Notes: generated by a model not told the origin, from the sequence alone. DNA of 64,000 nt from Tychonema sp. LEGE 06208 (GCF_015207505.1 NZ_JADEWT010000001.1:1-64000), one strand, 5' to 3'; counted from the first letter of the stretch, positions 8,324 to 18,631 are shown. Program-made: numbers and translations.

Positions 8324-9385
8324 TTAAACCGACAAATCTTGACGCGGTTTAAAAGTTTCAATCTGCCGCAATTTTTCGTATAATTCCCGTTCTTCTTCAC
8401 TAATTTCCTTGGGAATTAACACCTGAATTTCTACTAGCTGATCGCCCCGATCGCCATTTCCAGTCGGATAGCCTTTATTTGCCATCCGCAACCGCTTTCC
8501 AGAGGTGACTCCCGGCGGTAGTTTCATCTTCACCGGGCCATCCAGCGTCGGCACTTCCACATCTCCACCAAGCACCGCTTCGCAGGGTGTCAGCAGCAAT
8601 TGGCAGCAAATATCCGACATTTCTAAGCTAAAAAATGGATGGGGAGAAACTGTGATTTTCAAGTACAAATCGCCGCCGCCAATACCTTGATTTCGCAGGC
8701 GAATTTGCTGGCCCGATACCATCGCTGCAGGCATATTTACCTCGATCCACCGCCCGTCATCCAAACGAATGCGCTCGGTACCGCCGGAATAAGCTCTTTC
8801 CAAAGGCAGAGTCAGCCTGGCCTCGATGTCTCTTCTGATTTCGCGATCGTCTATTTCTCTAGTTTCGCGTCGCATTTCGCGATCGTCAAAATCCCTTCTA
8901 TCTTCCCGATAATTAGCAACATAACTTGTTTTCTTAGAAGCCGTACTCCAAGGTTCCGAGGCGGGAACTCGCGGTGCATCATTCGCCGTCGCCATCCTCA
9001 CTTCCCGTCGCCTTCCTAGCACTTGATCGAGAAATTTATTAAAATCCGAGTAATCGCTAAAATCGATATCTTCGGCTGGTTTTGGGCGGCTAGCTTTGTT
9101 ATTTCCCCAAGTTTTGAAGTTGGGAAGTTTTACGCCTTGTTTCCCTTGAAATCCTTTTTGTTTCCAGAATTTACTAAACTGGTCGTATTGAGCTCGTTTT
9201 TCGATGTCGGAAAGAATATCGTAAGCTTCATTAATATCCTTAAAGTTATCTTCAGCAAATTTGTCACCCGGATTCACGTCTGGGTGTAACTGTCTCGCCA
9301 GTCGGCGATAGGCTTTTTTGATCTCATCAGCCGTAGCGTCTCTGGGAACTCCGAGTATTTGATAGTAATTACGAAAGTTTTGCAT
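8324..9385 (-). CDS. dnaJ: DnaJ-family co-chaperone without zinc finger
   Basis: A 353-residue protein. The J-domain at residues 6-70 carries HPD at 34-36, the motif that stimulates ATP hydrolysis by DnaK. A charged linker (about 90-190, rich in RRD/DDRE) replaces the Gly/Phe region. The C-terminal peptide-binding beta domains follow (RLTLPLERAYSGGTERIRLDDG and LPPGVTSGKRLRMANKGYP). There are no CxxCxGxG zinc repeats, so it is a type II/CbpA-like protein, like cyanobacterial DnaJ3. It lies downstream of dnaK on the same strand, 124 bp apart, suggesting a matched chaperone pair. Confidence 0.9.
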   Translation of the reverse strand: MQNFRNYYQILGVPRDATADEIKKAYRRLARQLHPDVNPGDKFAEDNFKDINEAYDILSDIEKRAQYDQFSKFWKQKGFQGKQGVKLPNFKTWGNNKASRPKPAEDIDFSDYSDFNKFLDQVLGRRREVRMATANDAPRVPASEPWSTASKKTSYVANYREDRRDFDDREMRRETREIDDREIRRDIEARLTLPLERAYSGGTERIRLDDGRWIEVNMPAAMVSGQQIRLRNQGIGGGDLYLKITVSPHPFFSLEMSDICCQLLLTPCEAVLGGDVEVPTLDGPVKMKLPPGVTSGKRLRMANKGYPTGNGDRGDQLVEIQVLIPKEISEEERELYEKLRQIETFKPRQDLSV

Positions 9386-9387
9386 AG

Positions 9388-9505
9388 TTAGTCATCAGTC
9401 ATTAGTTATTAGTCATTAGTTATTAATTATTAGTCATTAGTCATTAGTCATCCTGCTTCCCCGCTTCAAACTAGGGACTAATGACTGGGGACTAATGACT
9501 AACCA
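9388..9505. repeat. Heptamer tandem repeats (AGTCATT/AGTTATT) with inverted partner
   Basis: The dnaK-dnaJ gap holds seven-base units (TTAGTCA, TTAGTTA) from 9388 to 9451, followed by GGACTAATGACT units (9474-9505) that are their reverse complement. The two blocks can fold back on each other. This is the short tandemly repeated class known from filamentous cyanobacteria. Confidence 0.65.
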
Positions 9506-9509
9506 CTAA

Positions 9510-11612
9510 TTACAGCCAATCGTCATCATCATCCCAGTCGTCGCTTTGATTTTGATAGGGGCGAGTGGGGCGATTGGTGCTGGTTCTACGATCGCCCTGA
9601 CGATCGTATGAACGATCGCGATCGGGTGTGCGATCGTAGGAGCGATCGTAGGAGCGATCGGGAATTGGATCGACAGTCGATCGCCTGTACGGCTTAGCAT
9701 TGGTATAATAGCTGCTGTCATCGCTGCGGCGCTTAGTACCGTCGCCCGTAAAAGTGCGCTTCACAGACTCAAAGAAATCATCATCATCGTCATCATCAGC
9801 AAAAGCTGAAACTTCGCGGTTCAAATCGTAAAGAGCATCTTGCAAATCCGAACCAACTTGGTCAACTCCCCGCTCGTCGTTGCGTTCCAAACTGTCTCGC
9901 AACTCCCGAATTAAGGTTTCAATTCGCTGGCGGCTTCTTTGAGCAAACTGCATTCCGCGATCGAGCGCCACCTCTCGCAACTGCCGCTCAGCTTGATAAG
10001 CCAAAGCTTCAGCACGATTGCGTTTTTCGACTTTTTCCCGCTGCAATTTATCAGCTTGAGCAAACTGTTCCGCATCGCGAATCATTTGATTCACTTCCTG
10101 CTGACTCAGCGTCGAAGCACCTTGGACAGTAATGCTTTGTTCCCTGCCGGTAGTTTTGTCCAAAGCAGTCACCAACAGCATCCCGTTAGCATCAATATCA
10201 AAAGCTACTTGTACCTGCGGAATCCCTCGCGGTGCCGGCGGAATTCCACTGAGTTTGAACCGTCCCAAAGACTTATTATCTCTACCTAATTCCCGTTCCC
10301 CTTGGATGATGTGAACTTCTACCACAGTTTGGTTATTTTCGGCAGTGGAAAAAACGTCCGATCGCCTAACAGGAATAGTAGTATTCCGAGGAATCAGTTT
10401 TTTCATCACCCCGCCGATAGTTTCCAAGCCCAGGGAAAGCGGAGTCACATCCAACAGCAGCACATCGCGGACATCCCCCGCCAAAATTCCCGCCTGAATT
10501 GCCGCACCCACCGCCACAACCTCATCGGGATTCACATTTTGATTCGGTTCGCGATCGATCAAACTGCGAACAATTTCCTGCACCAAAGGAATCCGAGTCG
10601 AACCGCCGACCAACACAATTTCATCAATCCGAGAAGGATTCAAATTTGCATCAGCCAAAGCTTGTTTCACCGGACGGCGCAGCCGCTGCACCAAATCGCT
10701 GCACAGCCCTTCAAATTGACCGCGAGTCAGTCGCGTTTCCAAATGCAAAGGCCCATCTTCATTCGCATCGATAAACGGCAAATTAATCTCGGTAATCCCG
10801 ACTCCCGAAAGCTCAATCTTAGCTTTTTCTGCCGCTTCGATCAACCGCTGCAAAGCTTGGCGGTTTTTTCGCAAATCCACGCCTTCTTTTTCTAAAAATT
10901 GTTGTGCCAACCAATCAACAATTTTGGAGTCAAAATCATTGCCGCCCAATTGAGTATCGCCGCTAGTTGCTTTGACTTCAAATACTCCGTCTCCCACGTC
11001 TAAGATAGATACATCAAAAGTACCGCCGCCCAAATCAAAAACTAAGATTGTTTGACTTTCTCTTCTTTCCAAACCGTAGGCCAAAGAAGCCGCCGTCGGT
11101 TCATTTAAAATCCGCTTGACATCAAGTCCGGCAATTCTGCCAGCATCCCGCGTCGCCTGTCGCTGGGAGTCGTTGAAATAAGCGGGAACAGTGATTACAG
11201 CCCCCGTGACTTCTTGTCCGAGATAGCGGCTGGCTTCGTCGGCTAACTTCCGCAACACCATCGCCGCAATTTCCTCTGGGGCAAAATCTTTTTTCAGGCG
11301 AGGGCATTTGATTTTGATGTTTCCGTTGTCGTCGCGGCGAGTTGTGTAAGGGACGCGCTTTGCTTCTGGAGTCAGTTCGGTATATTTGCGTCCGATGTAC
11401 CGTTTGACAGCGTAAAAGGTGTTTTGCGGGTTGAGAACAGTTTGGCGTCTGGCCATCTGTCCGACAAGGCGTTCTCCTTCTTTTGTGAAAGCAACCACCG
11501 AAGGAGTTGTCCGCATCCCTTCTGCGTTGGCAATCACAACCGGTTTGCCGCCTTCCATGACGGCTACTACTGAGTTTGTCGTTCCGAGGTCAATGCCAAC
11601 TACTTTTCCCAT
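9510..11612 (-). CDS. dnaK: Hsp70 chaperone DnaK (DnaK3-like)
   Basis: A 700-residue protein. The ATPase domain starts [21 protein letters not shown] and contains [15 protein letters not shown] and [12 protein letters not shown]. The substrate-binding domain ([14 protein letters not shown]) and helical lid follow. The N-terminal wording ([24 protein letters not shown]) fits the cyanobacterial DnaK3/DnaK1 class rather than the housekeeping DnaK2. The C-terminus lacks the EEVD-like end of DnaK2 and instead has an Asp run, then a repeated [10 protein letters not shown] tail ending in Asp-Trp-Leu. It is followed on the same strand by dnaJ, as for dnaK3-dnaJ3 in other cyanobacteria. No CIRCE operator is visible upstream. 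Confidence 0.95.
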   Translation of the reverse strand: MGKVVGIDLGTTNSVVAVMEGGKPVVIANAEGMRTTPSVVAFTKEGERLVGQMARRQTVLNPQNTFYAVKRYIGRKYTELTPEAKRVPYTTRRDDNGNIKIKCPRLKKDFAPEEIAAMVLRKLADEASRYLGQEVTGAVITVPAYFNDSQRQATRDAGRIAGLDVKRILNEPTAASLAYGLERRESQTILVFDLGGGTFDVSILDVGDGVFEVKATSGDTQLGGNDFDSKIVDWLAQQFLEKEGVDLRKNRQALQRLIEAAEKAKIELSGVGITEINLPFIDANEDGPLHLETRLTRGQFEGLCSDLVQRLRRPVKQALADANLNPSRIDEIVLVGGSTRIPLVQEIVRSLIDREPNQNVNPDEVVAVGAAIQAGILAGDVRDVLLLDVTPLSLGLETIGGVMKKLIPRNTTIPVRRSDVFSTAENNQTVVEVHIIQGERELGRDNKSLGRFKLSGIPPAPRGIPQVQVAFDIDANGMLLVTALDKTTGREQSITVQGASTLSQQEVNQMIRDAEQFAQADKLQREKVEKRNRAEALAYQAERQLREVALDRGMQFAQRSRQRIETLIRELRDSLERNDERGVDQVGSDLQDALYDLNREVSAFADDDDDDDFFESVKRTFTGDGTKRRSDDSSYYTNAKPYRRSTVDPIPDRSYDRSYDRTPDRDRSYDRQGDRRTSTNRPTRPYQNQSDDWDDDDDWL

Positions 11613-11824
11613 ACGTCCGTTGTCTCCTGTGGCGTTGTGTGTAGCTTTTTAAATATAAGCGTTAAGTACGATCGCATTTATTGTACCTTGTCGAGCCACG
11701 GGGCTGCGGGCGGTTCTCTCACTCGTGGCTGAGGCTGCGATGAGACGGGGGCGCGGCGGGTTGCAGGTGGGTGTAGGTTGGGTTGGCGCTCTCCGGCAGC
11801 TTTGTCGAATCAGCATTATGTGTT

Positions 11825-11849
11825 GGGTTGGGTTTCAAGGGCCCAACCC
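11825..11849. repeat. Hairpin GGGTTGGG/CCCAACCC
   Basis: Eight-base perfect arms with a nine-base loop in the divergent gap between dnaK and the small gene at 11901. Related GGTTGGGTT sequence also lies about 45 bp upstream. It belongs to a common class of cyanobacterial intergenic hairpins; no T-run makes it a clear terminator. Confidence 0.5.
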
Positions 11850-11900
11850 AGGCTCTTTAAACTAGAATAAAAAGTAAATTTAACGGGTTAATTATTAATT

Positions 11901-12107
11901 ATGCAAAGTATTAAAGTGCGATCGCGCGTTGGTTCCGACGGAATGCTGCATTTGCAAATCCCCGTTGGTATCAAAGATACAGAGTTGGAAGTTATTGTAG
12001 TTTTCCAGCCCATAACACCAGCAACTGAGGCTAAAACCCCGGAAGATTTAGGCTGGCCCCCCGTTTTTTTTGAGAGAACTTTCGGTTGCTTTCAGGATGA
12101 ACCTTGA
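11901..12107 (+). CDS. Small hypothetical protein, antitoxin-like
   Basis: A 68-residue protein. It starts with a beta-rich segment (IKVRSRVGSDGMLHLQIPVGIKDTELEVIVVFQP) and ends in EDLGWPPVFFERTFGCFQDEP. The layout (an AbrB/VapB-like N-terminus, then a toxin-binding tail with GWPPVFFE) is common in cyanobacterial antitoxins. No toxin gene follows; the next gene encodes a Uma2 protein. It may be an orphan antitoxin. Confidence 0.6.
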   Translation: MQSIKVRSRVGSDGMLHLQIPVGIKDTELEVIVVFQPITPATEAKTPEDLGWPPVFFERTFGCFQDEP

Positions 12108-12166
12108 GTGCGGGGAGAACAAGGGGAATTTGAGGAACGGGAGGAATTGCTATGATTTATATTTCG

Positions 12167-12191
12167 GTAGGGTGCTTGTGGCGCACCTTAC
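12167..12191. repeat. Hairpin GTAGGGTGC/GCACCTTAC
   Basis: Nine-base arms with one G-T pair and a seven-base loop, between the small antitoxin-like gene and the Uma2 gene. Similar GTA(A/G)GGTG hairpins recur at 16408-16431 and, in longer form, inside 37067-37239. Confidence 0.5.
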
Positions 12192-12219
12192 AACAACTAT
12201 GAAACTATGAAATGAAACT

Positions 12220-13038
12220 ATGAAATCGATCGCCTACAATCAAAATCAAAAGCTCGCTTTCAACAATGACTGCAATCAAAATAACACCATGAAATTCTCC
12301 CTAGATGTAGAAAACAATCCCACAGGCTGGCCAGACCATACTCAACTACCGGAATCTGACGGTACTTTTGTGAAAAACTTTCAAGAACATCCCCAAAGCA
12401 TCTTACTAACCGATTCAATTACTCCCGTTTTAGAAAGAATTCACGCTGACGGGAACTATTGCATCGGTCAAGACAGCGGCATTTATTGGCGATTGACTGA
12501 CCCATTAGAAAAAGGTGCAGAAGCGCCAGACTGGTTTTATGTCCCCAATGTGCCGCCAACTATTGACGGTCAATTGCGCCGTTCTTACGTGATGTGGCAA
12601 GAATTTGTAGCGCCGTTAATTGTGTTAGAATTTGTATCTGGCAATGGTGCCGAAGAACGGGACAGAACGCCTTTATTGCGATCGGGAAAACAGGAAACTA
12701 AGCCGGGTAAATTCTGGATTTATGAAAATGTGATCCGTCCGGCATTTTACGGAATTTATGAAGTGACTAAGGCGAGTGTTGAAGTTTACCATTTAGTAGA
12801 TAATAGCTATCATTTAGTCCAGGCAAACGATCGCGGCCATTATCCGATCGCACCGTTAGGGGTGGAATTGGGAATTTGGCAAGGAATGTATCAAAATGCT
12901 GAGTTACCTTGGCTTCGCTGGTGGGACAGTCAAGGTAATCTGTTGTTATCGGGTTCTGAAAGAGCCGATCGCGCCGAACAAGAATTAGAGCAATTACGCG
13001 CTCAACTGCGATCGGCTGGAATTGAACCGGAATTGTGA
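12220..13038 (+). CDS. Uma2-family protein (DUF820, PD-(D/E)XK fold)
   Basis: A 272-residue protein. The core has EAPDWFYVPNVPP, then PLIVLEFVSGNGAEERDRTPL and a following K-x-WIYENVIRPAFYGIYE strand. These correspond to the D and E-x-x positions of the Uma2 restriction-endonuclease-like fold. A short helical C-terminus (RADRAEQELEQLRAQLRSAG) is typical of cyanobacterial members. The ATG at 12289 (MKFSLDVENNPTGWPDH) is an equally good start. Uma2 genes are highly multiplied in filamentous cyanobacteria and their role is unknown. A frameshifted member lies at 33249. Confidence 0.8.
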   Translation: MKSIAYNQNQKLAFNNDCNQNNTMKFSLDVENNPTGWPDHTQLPESDGTFVKNFQEHPQSILLTDSITPVLERIHADGNYCIGQDSGIYWRLTDPLEKGAEAPDWFYVPNVPPTIDGQLRRSYVMWQEFVAPLIVLEFVSGNGAEERDRTPLLRSGKQETKPGKFWIYENVIRPAFYGIYEVTKASVEVYHLVDNSYHLVQANDRGHYPIAPLGVELGIWQGMYQNAELPWLRWWDSQGNLLLSGSERADRAEQELEQLRAQLRSAGIEPEL

Positions 13039-13164
13039 ATTGTCTGCAAGGGCGATCGCCCCCATCAGAGCGCGGCGATCGCACCTAAAAACTTTACAAT
13101 GGCGATCGGGAACAGCGATCGCTCCTATTGAAGTTAAAATTTAACAAAAGCTCAAAACAAATAT

Positions 13165-14253
13165 ATGGGACTCTTTGACAAAATTCGCGGCGAATTTATC
13201 GATATCATCCAATGGTTAGACAACACCAACGATACCATTGCCTATCGATTCGAGCGCCACCAAAACGAAATTAAACAAGGTGCTAAACTAACTGTACGAC
13301 CAGGACAAATAGCAGTCTTTGTCAGCGAAGGCCAAGTTGCCGATGTCTTCGATCCTGGAATGCACGAACTGTACACCCGCAACTTACCCGTTCTGAGCAC
13401 CTTAAAAGGTTGGCCCTACGGTTTCAACTCTCCCTTCAAAGCAGAAGTTTACTTTTTTAACACCAAGATATTTACCAACCTGAAATGGGGAACCGCTAAC
13501 CCTGTAATTATCCGCGATCCAGAACTCGGCCCAGTGCGAATGCGGGCTTTTGGAACCTACAACATTAAAGTTTCCCATCCCGAACAACTTTTAAAACAAT
13601 TAATCAGCACAGACGGACTATTTCAAGTAGATGAAATTAGCGAACAACTCCGCAATACAATAGTCAGCGCCTTTGCCAATTGGGTTGGCAATTCCCGCGT
13701 TCCCTTGCTGGACTTTGCAGCCAACTACACGCAAATGGGCGAACAAATACGCATTGCCCTACAGCCAAATATCCAGCAGTTCGGGTTAGAATTAACTCAG
13801 ATATTAATTGAAAATATCTCGATGCCGCCGGAAGTGGAAGCAGCACTCGACAAACGAGCCTCGATCGGACTTCTGGGAAATATGCAGCAATATACCCAAT
13901 ATCAAGCTGCTAATGCTATAGAAGCATCAGCAAATAACCCCAGCGGCGGCAATCAAGCATTAGAATTAGGCATGGGAATGGCAATGGGTCAGCAAATGAC
14001 AAATATGATGCAGCCGCCAGCATCGCAAACACCGCCGCCGCCCCCCCCACCAACACAAACTCAGTGGTATATTGCCCAAAACGGTCAACAATTAGGCCCT
14101 TTTGGATTGGAGCAACTTTTGCAAAATGGTTTGACACATCAGGTAATGGTTTGGCGGGCGGGTTTTGATGGCTGGAAATTAGCATCGCAAGTACCGGAAT
14201 TAGCATCTTTGTTGGCGACAGTACCGCCGCCTCCCCCAACCGCAGCAGCCTAA
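13165..14253 (+). CDS. SPFH-domain protein with C-terminal GYF_2 domain (YdjI-like)
   Basis: A 362-residue protein. MGLFDKIRGEFIDIIQW and the segment GAKLTVRPGQIAVFVSEGQVADVFDPGMHELYT are typical of SPFH proteins of the Bacillus YdjI/virion-core-like class. The SPFH domain extends to about residue 235. A Met/Gln-rich linker and a Pro run (PPPPPPP) then lead to a GYF_2 domain (WYIAQNGQQLGPFGLEQLLQNG...VWRAGFDGWKLA) at about 303-350, expected to bind proline-rich or membrane partners. The next gene on the same strand encodes a zinc-ribbon membrane protein. The same pairing (YdjI with YdjG) occurs in phage-shock/PspA-type membrane stress loci. No pspA homologue is visible here. Confidence 0.8.
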   Translation: MGLFDKIRGEFIDIIQWLDNTNDTIAYRFERHQNEIKQGAKLTVRPGQIAVFVSEGQVADVFDPGMHELYTRNLPVLSTLKGWPYGFNSPFKAEVYFFNTKIFTNLKWGTANPVIIRDPELGPVRMRAFGTYNIKVSHPEQLLKQLISTDGLFQVDEISEQLRNTIVSAFANWVGNSRVPLLDFAANYTQMGEQIRIALQPNIQQFGLELTQILIENISMPPEVEAALDKRASIGLLGNMQQYTQYQAANAIEASANNPSGGNQALELGMGMAMGQQMTNMMQPPASQTPPPPPPPTQTQWYIAQNGQQLGPFGLEQLLQNGLTHQVMVWRAGFDGWKLASQVPELASLLATVPPPPPTAAA

Positions 14254-14271
14254 AATTTTGCATTTTTAGTT

Positions 14272-14320
14272 AATTGGTAATTGGTAATTAGAATACTTTC
14301 CCGATTACCAATTACCAATT
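14272..14320. repeat. 17-bp inverted repeat between the SPFH and zinc-ribbon genes
   Basis: AATTGGTAATTGGTAAT (14272-14288) and its exact reverse complement (14304-14320) flank a 15-base loop. The arms are heptamer repeats (AATTGGT). It may attenuate read-through between the two genes of the pair, but lacks a T-run. Confidence 0.6.
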
Positions 14321-14339
14321 ACATCACCAATAAACTATT

Positions 14340-15545
14340 ATGAATACTTCTGAACCTGCTGTTAAACGTTTTCCCTGTCCTAGCTGCGGCGCTTATTTAG
14401 AGTTCAACCCCCAAGCAGGAAAACTCAAGTGCGGTTACTGCGGCTGGGAAGATGCAATTCCCCAAACTGCGGAAGAAGTAAAGGAAAATTCCTACGAACA
14501 ATATCTAAAAATCGATCGCACGGCGCTGACAACTTTATCCACAACAGCCCTGGAAGTAAAATGTAATGATTGCGGAGCAAGTATTACTTTTGAACCGCCG
14601 AAAGTAGCGGGTAGATGCCCGTTTTGTGCTTCTCCAATTGTGACGCAACCTGTAAAAGCCAGCCCTAGGGTGCAACCAGAGGGAATTATACCCTTTGAAG
14701 TTACTGATAAACAAGCCAGAGAAAGCATTCAGAAGTGGCTCAGCAAGCGCTGGTTTGCTCCTTCTGCTTTGAAATCTCTGGCGCAACCGGAGAAAATTCA
14801 AGGGGTTTATTTGCCGTTTTGGACTTACGACTGTTATACGGTGAGTTACTATAAGGGCGATCGTGGAGAACACTACTACATAACTGAGAGTTATACAGAA
14901 ACAAATGCTAACGGTGAAACTGAAACTAAAACTCGCCAAGTCCAACATACCAGGTGGTGGCCTGCTTCTGGCAGAGTCGATCGCACTTTTGACGATATTC
15001 TGATTCCGGCGACAACTTCAGTCGATCGCCCGCGTCTGGATGCACTAGAACCTTGGCATCTCAAGGAGTCATTGCGCCCTTACAATTCATCTTATTTAGC
15101 TGGGTTTGAAGCACAGCGATCGCAAGTTTCTCTCCCTCTAGGATTTGACTCTGCTAAAAATATCATGGCGGGTGCTATTCACTGGGATGTTTGTAGACAT
15201 ATCGGCGGCGACGAGCAGCGGGTTCACAGCATTTCTACAGATTACAATGCTATCACTTTTAAGCATATTTTGCTACCAGTGTGGATGTGTGCCTATCGCT
15301 ATCAAAACAAGCAATATCAAGTAATAGTTAATGCTCGCACCGCCGAAGTTCAAGGCGAACGTCCCTACAGTGTTTGGAAGATTACTGCTGCTGTTGTTAG
15401 CGGTATCGTGTTTGCAGGTGCGATGTACCTATTGTTTAGTGGTAATTGGAGATATCTCCCTATTCCCGGCCTACCCGATCCCGAATCCCAACCAACTTCC
15501 TTTGTGGGCGATCGCGCAAGATTGTCGGAAAAACCTGGTTTTTGA
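14340..15545 (+). CDS. Zinc-ribbon membrane protein (YdjG-like), partner of the SPFH protein
   Basis: A 401-residue protein. The N-terminus has two zinc ribbons: CPSCGAYL...CGYCGW at about 13-37 and CNDCG...CPFC at about 74-97. A large central domain rich in aromatic residues (GVYLPFWTYDCYTVSYYKGDRGEHYY, TRWWPASGRVDRTFDDILIPA) follows, then one membrane segment (TAAVVSGIVFAGAMYLLF) near 345-365. The arrangement matches YdjG-type proteins, which occur beside SPFH/YdjI proteins. The last nine codons before the stop (ARLSEKPGF) come from the 85-bp repeat that starts at 15514, so the native C-terminus has probably been replaced. Confidence 0.8.
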   Translation: MNTSEPAVKRFPCPSCGAYLEFNPQAGKLKCGYCGWEDAIPQTAEEVKENSYEQYLKIDRTALTTLSTTALEVKCNDCGASITFEPPKVAGRCPFCASPIVTQPVKASPRVQPEGIIPFEVTDKQARESIQKWLSKRWFAPSALKSLAQPEKIQGVYLPFWTYDCYTVSYYKGDRGEHYYITESYTETNANGETETKTRQVQHTRWWPASGRVDRTFDDILIPATTSVDRPRLDALEPWHLKESLRPYNSSYLAGFEAQRSQVSLPLGFDSAKNIMAGAIHWDVCRHIGGDEQRVHSISTDYNAITFKHILLPVWMCAYRYQNKQYQVIVNARTAEVQGERPYSVWKITAAVVSGIVFAGAMYLLFSGNWRYLPIPGLPDPESQPTSFVGDRARLSEKPGF

Positions 15546-15731
15546 GTTGTGGTGGCGCGGCCGAGAAACCGGGTTTTTTGCCAAGTTTTTCGATGAAAGC
15601 GCAAGATTCTCGGAAAAACCCGGTTTCTGATTCATCGTTGCGCGGCCGAGAAACCGGGTTTTTTGCCAAGTTTTTCGATGAAAGCGCAAGATTGTCGGAA
15701 AAACCCGGTTTCTGATTCATCGTTGCGCGGC
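15514..15731. repeat. 85-bp tandem repeat, about 2.5 copies, with AAACCGGGTTTTT foldback
   Basis: Units 15514-15598 and 15599-15683, plus a partial third copy 15684-15731, each start GCGCAAGATT. Each full unit contains GAGAAACCGGGTTTTTT and GGAAAAACCCGGTTTC, which are inverted relative to each other. The first unit is the most divergent and overlaps the end of the zinc-ribbon gene. Short ORFs seen here on both strands are translations of the repeat. Confidence 0.9.
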
Positions 15732-15739
15732 ATCGCTTG

Positions 15740-16378
15740 CTAAACTATATTATCAACATTCAACTCACCGAGACGCTTCAAAATACTCAGCACAGTGTAC
15801 AAATCATTCCCCGGATTGAACATAGAAAACCAGCGAGAAAAAGCGTACTGCGGTGTTTCCCCCTTAACCAACTTGACAAATAAGAAGTTAGAGCCATTCA
15901 TTAACAAACCGTAAGTAGGTCGATCGCCCGTCACACTACCTAACATATAAGCTAATAACTGCGGAATACCGACTTCCAAAGAAAACGCCGCTTTTTTCGA
16001 CTCTACAACTACTACCCAAAACTCCTGAAACAAAGCCAAAACATCCATTTGTCCCCTGACAATTAGTCCTTGATCTTCGTCAATAATTTCTACAGATTTT
16101 TCAGAAGTAACATGAAAAGGAGCCAGATAAAAATCAGCTAAATCTAAAAGCGGAGACAGTACGACCATTTTGACTGTATTTTCTAGAAGTGGCGGATGTT
16201 TGAGCAAATTTCTGTAACTTGCTTTCACTCTGTCTAGTCGCTGTTTTTCAGCATCAGTTATTTCTGGCAAATCATCTTGCCACTCCCGAAAGAAGTGGTC
16301 ATCCTCAATCCACTCAATTTTGAATTGGGCTTCCAAATCATTTATTGCAACATTTCTAGCTTGAATTGTTTGTGCCAT
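15740..16378 (-). CDS. PD-(D/E)XK nuclease-like hypothetical protein
   Basis: Reads 212 residues from the ATG at 16378 (MAQTIQARN); an upstream ATG at 16426 would add 16 residues that include the 16408-16431 hairpin, so the shorter form is preferred. The segment VRGQMDVLALFQEFWVVVVESKKAAFSLEVGIPQLLAYML has the D...ExK spacing of the restriction-endonuclease fold seen in type I HsdR N-terminal-like proteins. No helicase or methylase is next to it. The upstream minus-strand neighbour is a ribbon-helix-helix-like gene. Confidence 0.7.
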   Translation of the reverse strand: MAQTIQARNVAINDLEAQFKIEWIEDDHFFREWQDDLPEITDAEKQRLDRVKASYRNLLKHPPLLENTVKMVVLSPLLDLADFYLAPFHVTSEKSVEIIDEDQGLIVRGQMDVLALFQEFWVVVVESKKAAFSLEVGIPQLLAYMLGSVTGDRPTYGLLMNGSNFLFVKLVKGETPQYAFSRWFSMFNPGNDLYTVLSILKRLGELNVDNIV

Positions 16379-16407
16379 CGTTGTTTGAAGTCTATACAGA
16401 TTGTGTA

Positions 16408-16431
16408 GTAAGGTGGCAAAGGCCACCTTAC
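16408..16431. repeat. Perfect hairpin GTAAGGTGGC-AAAG-GCCACCTTAC
   Basis: Ten-base perfect arms and a four-base loop between two minus-strand genes. On the minus strand it sits 3' of the gene ending at 16463 and just 5' of the start at 16378. It could be a terminator or a leader hairpin; no T-run follows. Confidence 0.6.
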
Positions 16432-16462
16432 AAATGGATTTTTGGGCTAATTACTGCCTCTA

Positions 16463-17017
16463 TTAACTCTGGATTTCCAACGCATCAACTCTCTTTTCTA
16501 GTTCTAGTATCCTCTGAATCATGGGTACACCTTCGACAGAATCTAGGTGTTTAGCTAGGGCGCTAACTATGACATCAGTTTGAGATATGCCCGTTTGCTG
16601 AACATATCTTTTGAGCTTGCTAAAAAGACTAGGAGGAACTCTAACAGCTATTTGAGATTTTTTACTCGGAGGTAGACCCTTGAGTTTGGGTTCTACACTT
16701 AATGGTTCCACTGCTTCTACTGGGTAATCTACTTTGTAAAGTTCAGGGTCTTTTTCTCCAATTGTGAAAATCCGTCTGTTAAAATACTCGTGATTTCCTT
16801 CAGTAAAAGTAGGGGGAGCACCATCTTTTAATTCTGCATATCCCAACAGGATTTGACCTTCTTGCTGAAGCTCTGAAAGACGTTCTTTAGAGACCCCTTT
16901 TCTGCTACAAAAATCTACTTCGCTCTCTCGCACCCAAGAAGGCATTTTACTGATATCTACAAGCCAGACAATTTTAGCTTCGTGTACTAACGTCTCGTCT
17001 CTGACAAAACCGCCCAT
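16463..17017 (-). CDS. Hypothetical protein with C-terminal ribbon-helix-helix-like segment
   Basis: Reads 184 residues from the ATG at 17017 (MGGFVRDET). The N-terminal half is not recognised. Residues about 120-160 (SQIAVRVPPSLFSKLKRYVQQTGISQTDVIVSALAKHLD) have the strand-helix-helix pattern of ribbon-helix-helix DNA-binding proteins, with PPSLFSKLK replacing the usual P-x-x-L. The last 20 residues are a heptad coiled coil (IQRILELEKRVDALE). It may be a regulator of itself and the downstream nuclease-like gene, but that is inference from position. Confidence 0.55.
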   Translation of the reverse strand: MGGFVRDETLVHEAKIVWLVDISKMPSWVRESEVDFCSRKGVSKERLSELQQEGQILLGYAELKDGAPPTFTEGNHEYFNRRIFTIGEKDPELYKVDYPVEAVEPLSVEPKLKGLPPSKKSQIAVRVPPSLFSKLKRYVQQTGISQTDVIVSALAKHLDSVEGVPMIQRILELEKRVDALEIQS

Positions 17018-17209
17018 AATTTTTACCTCTATGTGGATGATAACCACATTATAGCACGCATGGCGAATATGGCAACGCCATAACTCAACTACGCCAAAAA
17101 TAACTCAGAGCATCCCCGCACTCCTCACCTCCACCAGCCCCATTTCCAAAAAATGTAACGAGTTGTAAAGTATAATTAAATCGAAGCGAACAGAGGGCAG
17201 TAGTATTAA

Positions 17210-18583
<1,374 letters not shown>

Positions 18584-18631
18584 AAAATTAAGAATTTTTC
18601 ATAAATACTGGGATTTGCGCGCGGGCGACGT

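Noticed and set aside
10302-10895. 197-codon plus-strand ORF opposite dnaK
   Set aside because: Antisense shadow of a strongly conserved coding region; His/Gln/Pro-rich composition typical of such shadows.
11613-11900. CIRCE (TTAGCACTC-N9-GAGTGCTAA) heat-shock operator upstream of dnaK
   Set aside because: Looked for and not present in the dnaK upstream region.
15331-15720. Several short ORFs on both strands around the 85-bp repeat
   Set aside because: They read the repeat in different frames and share its peptide words; none has independent support.
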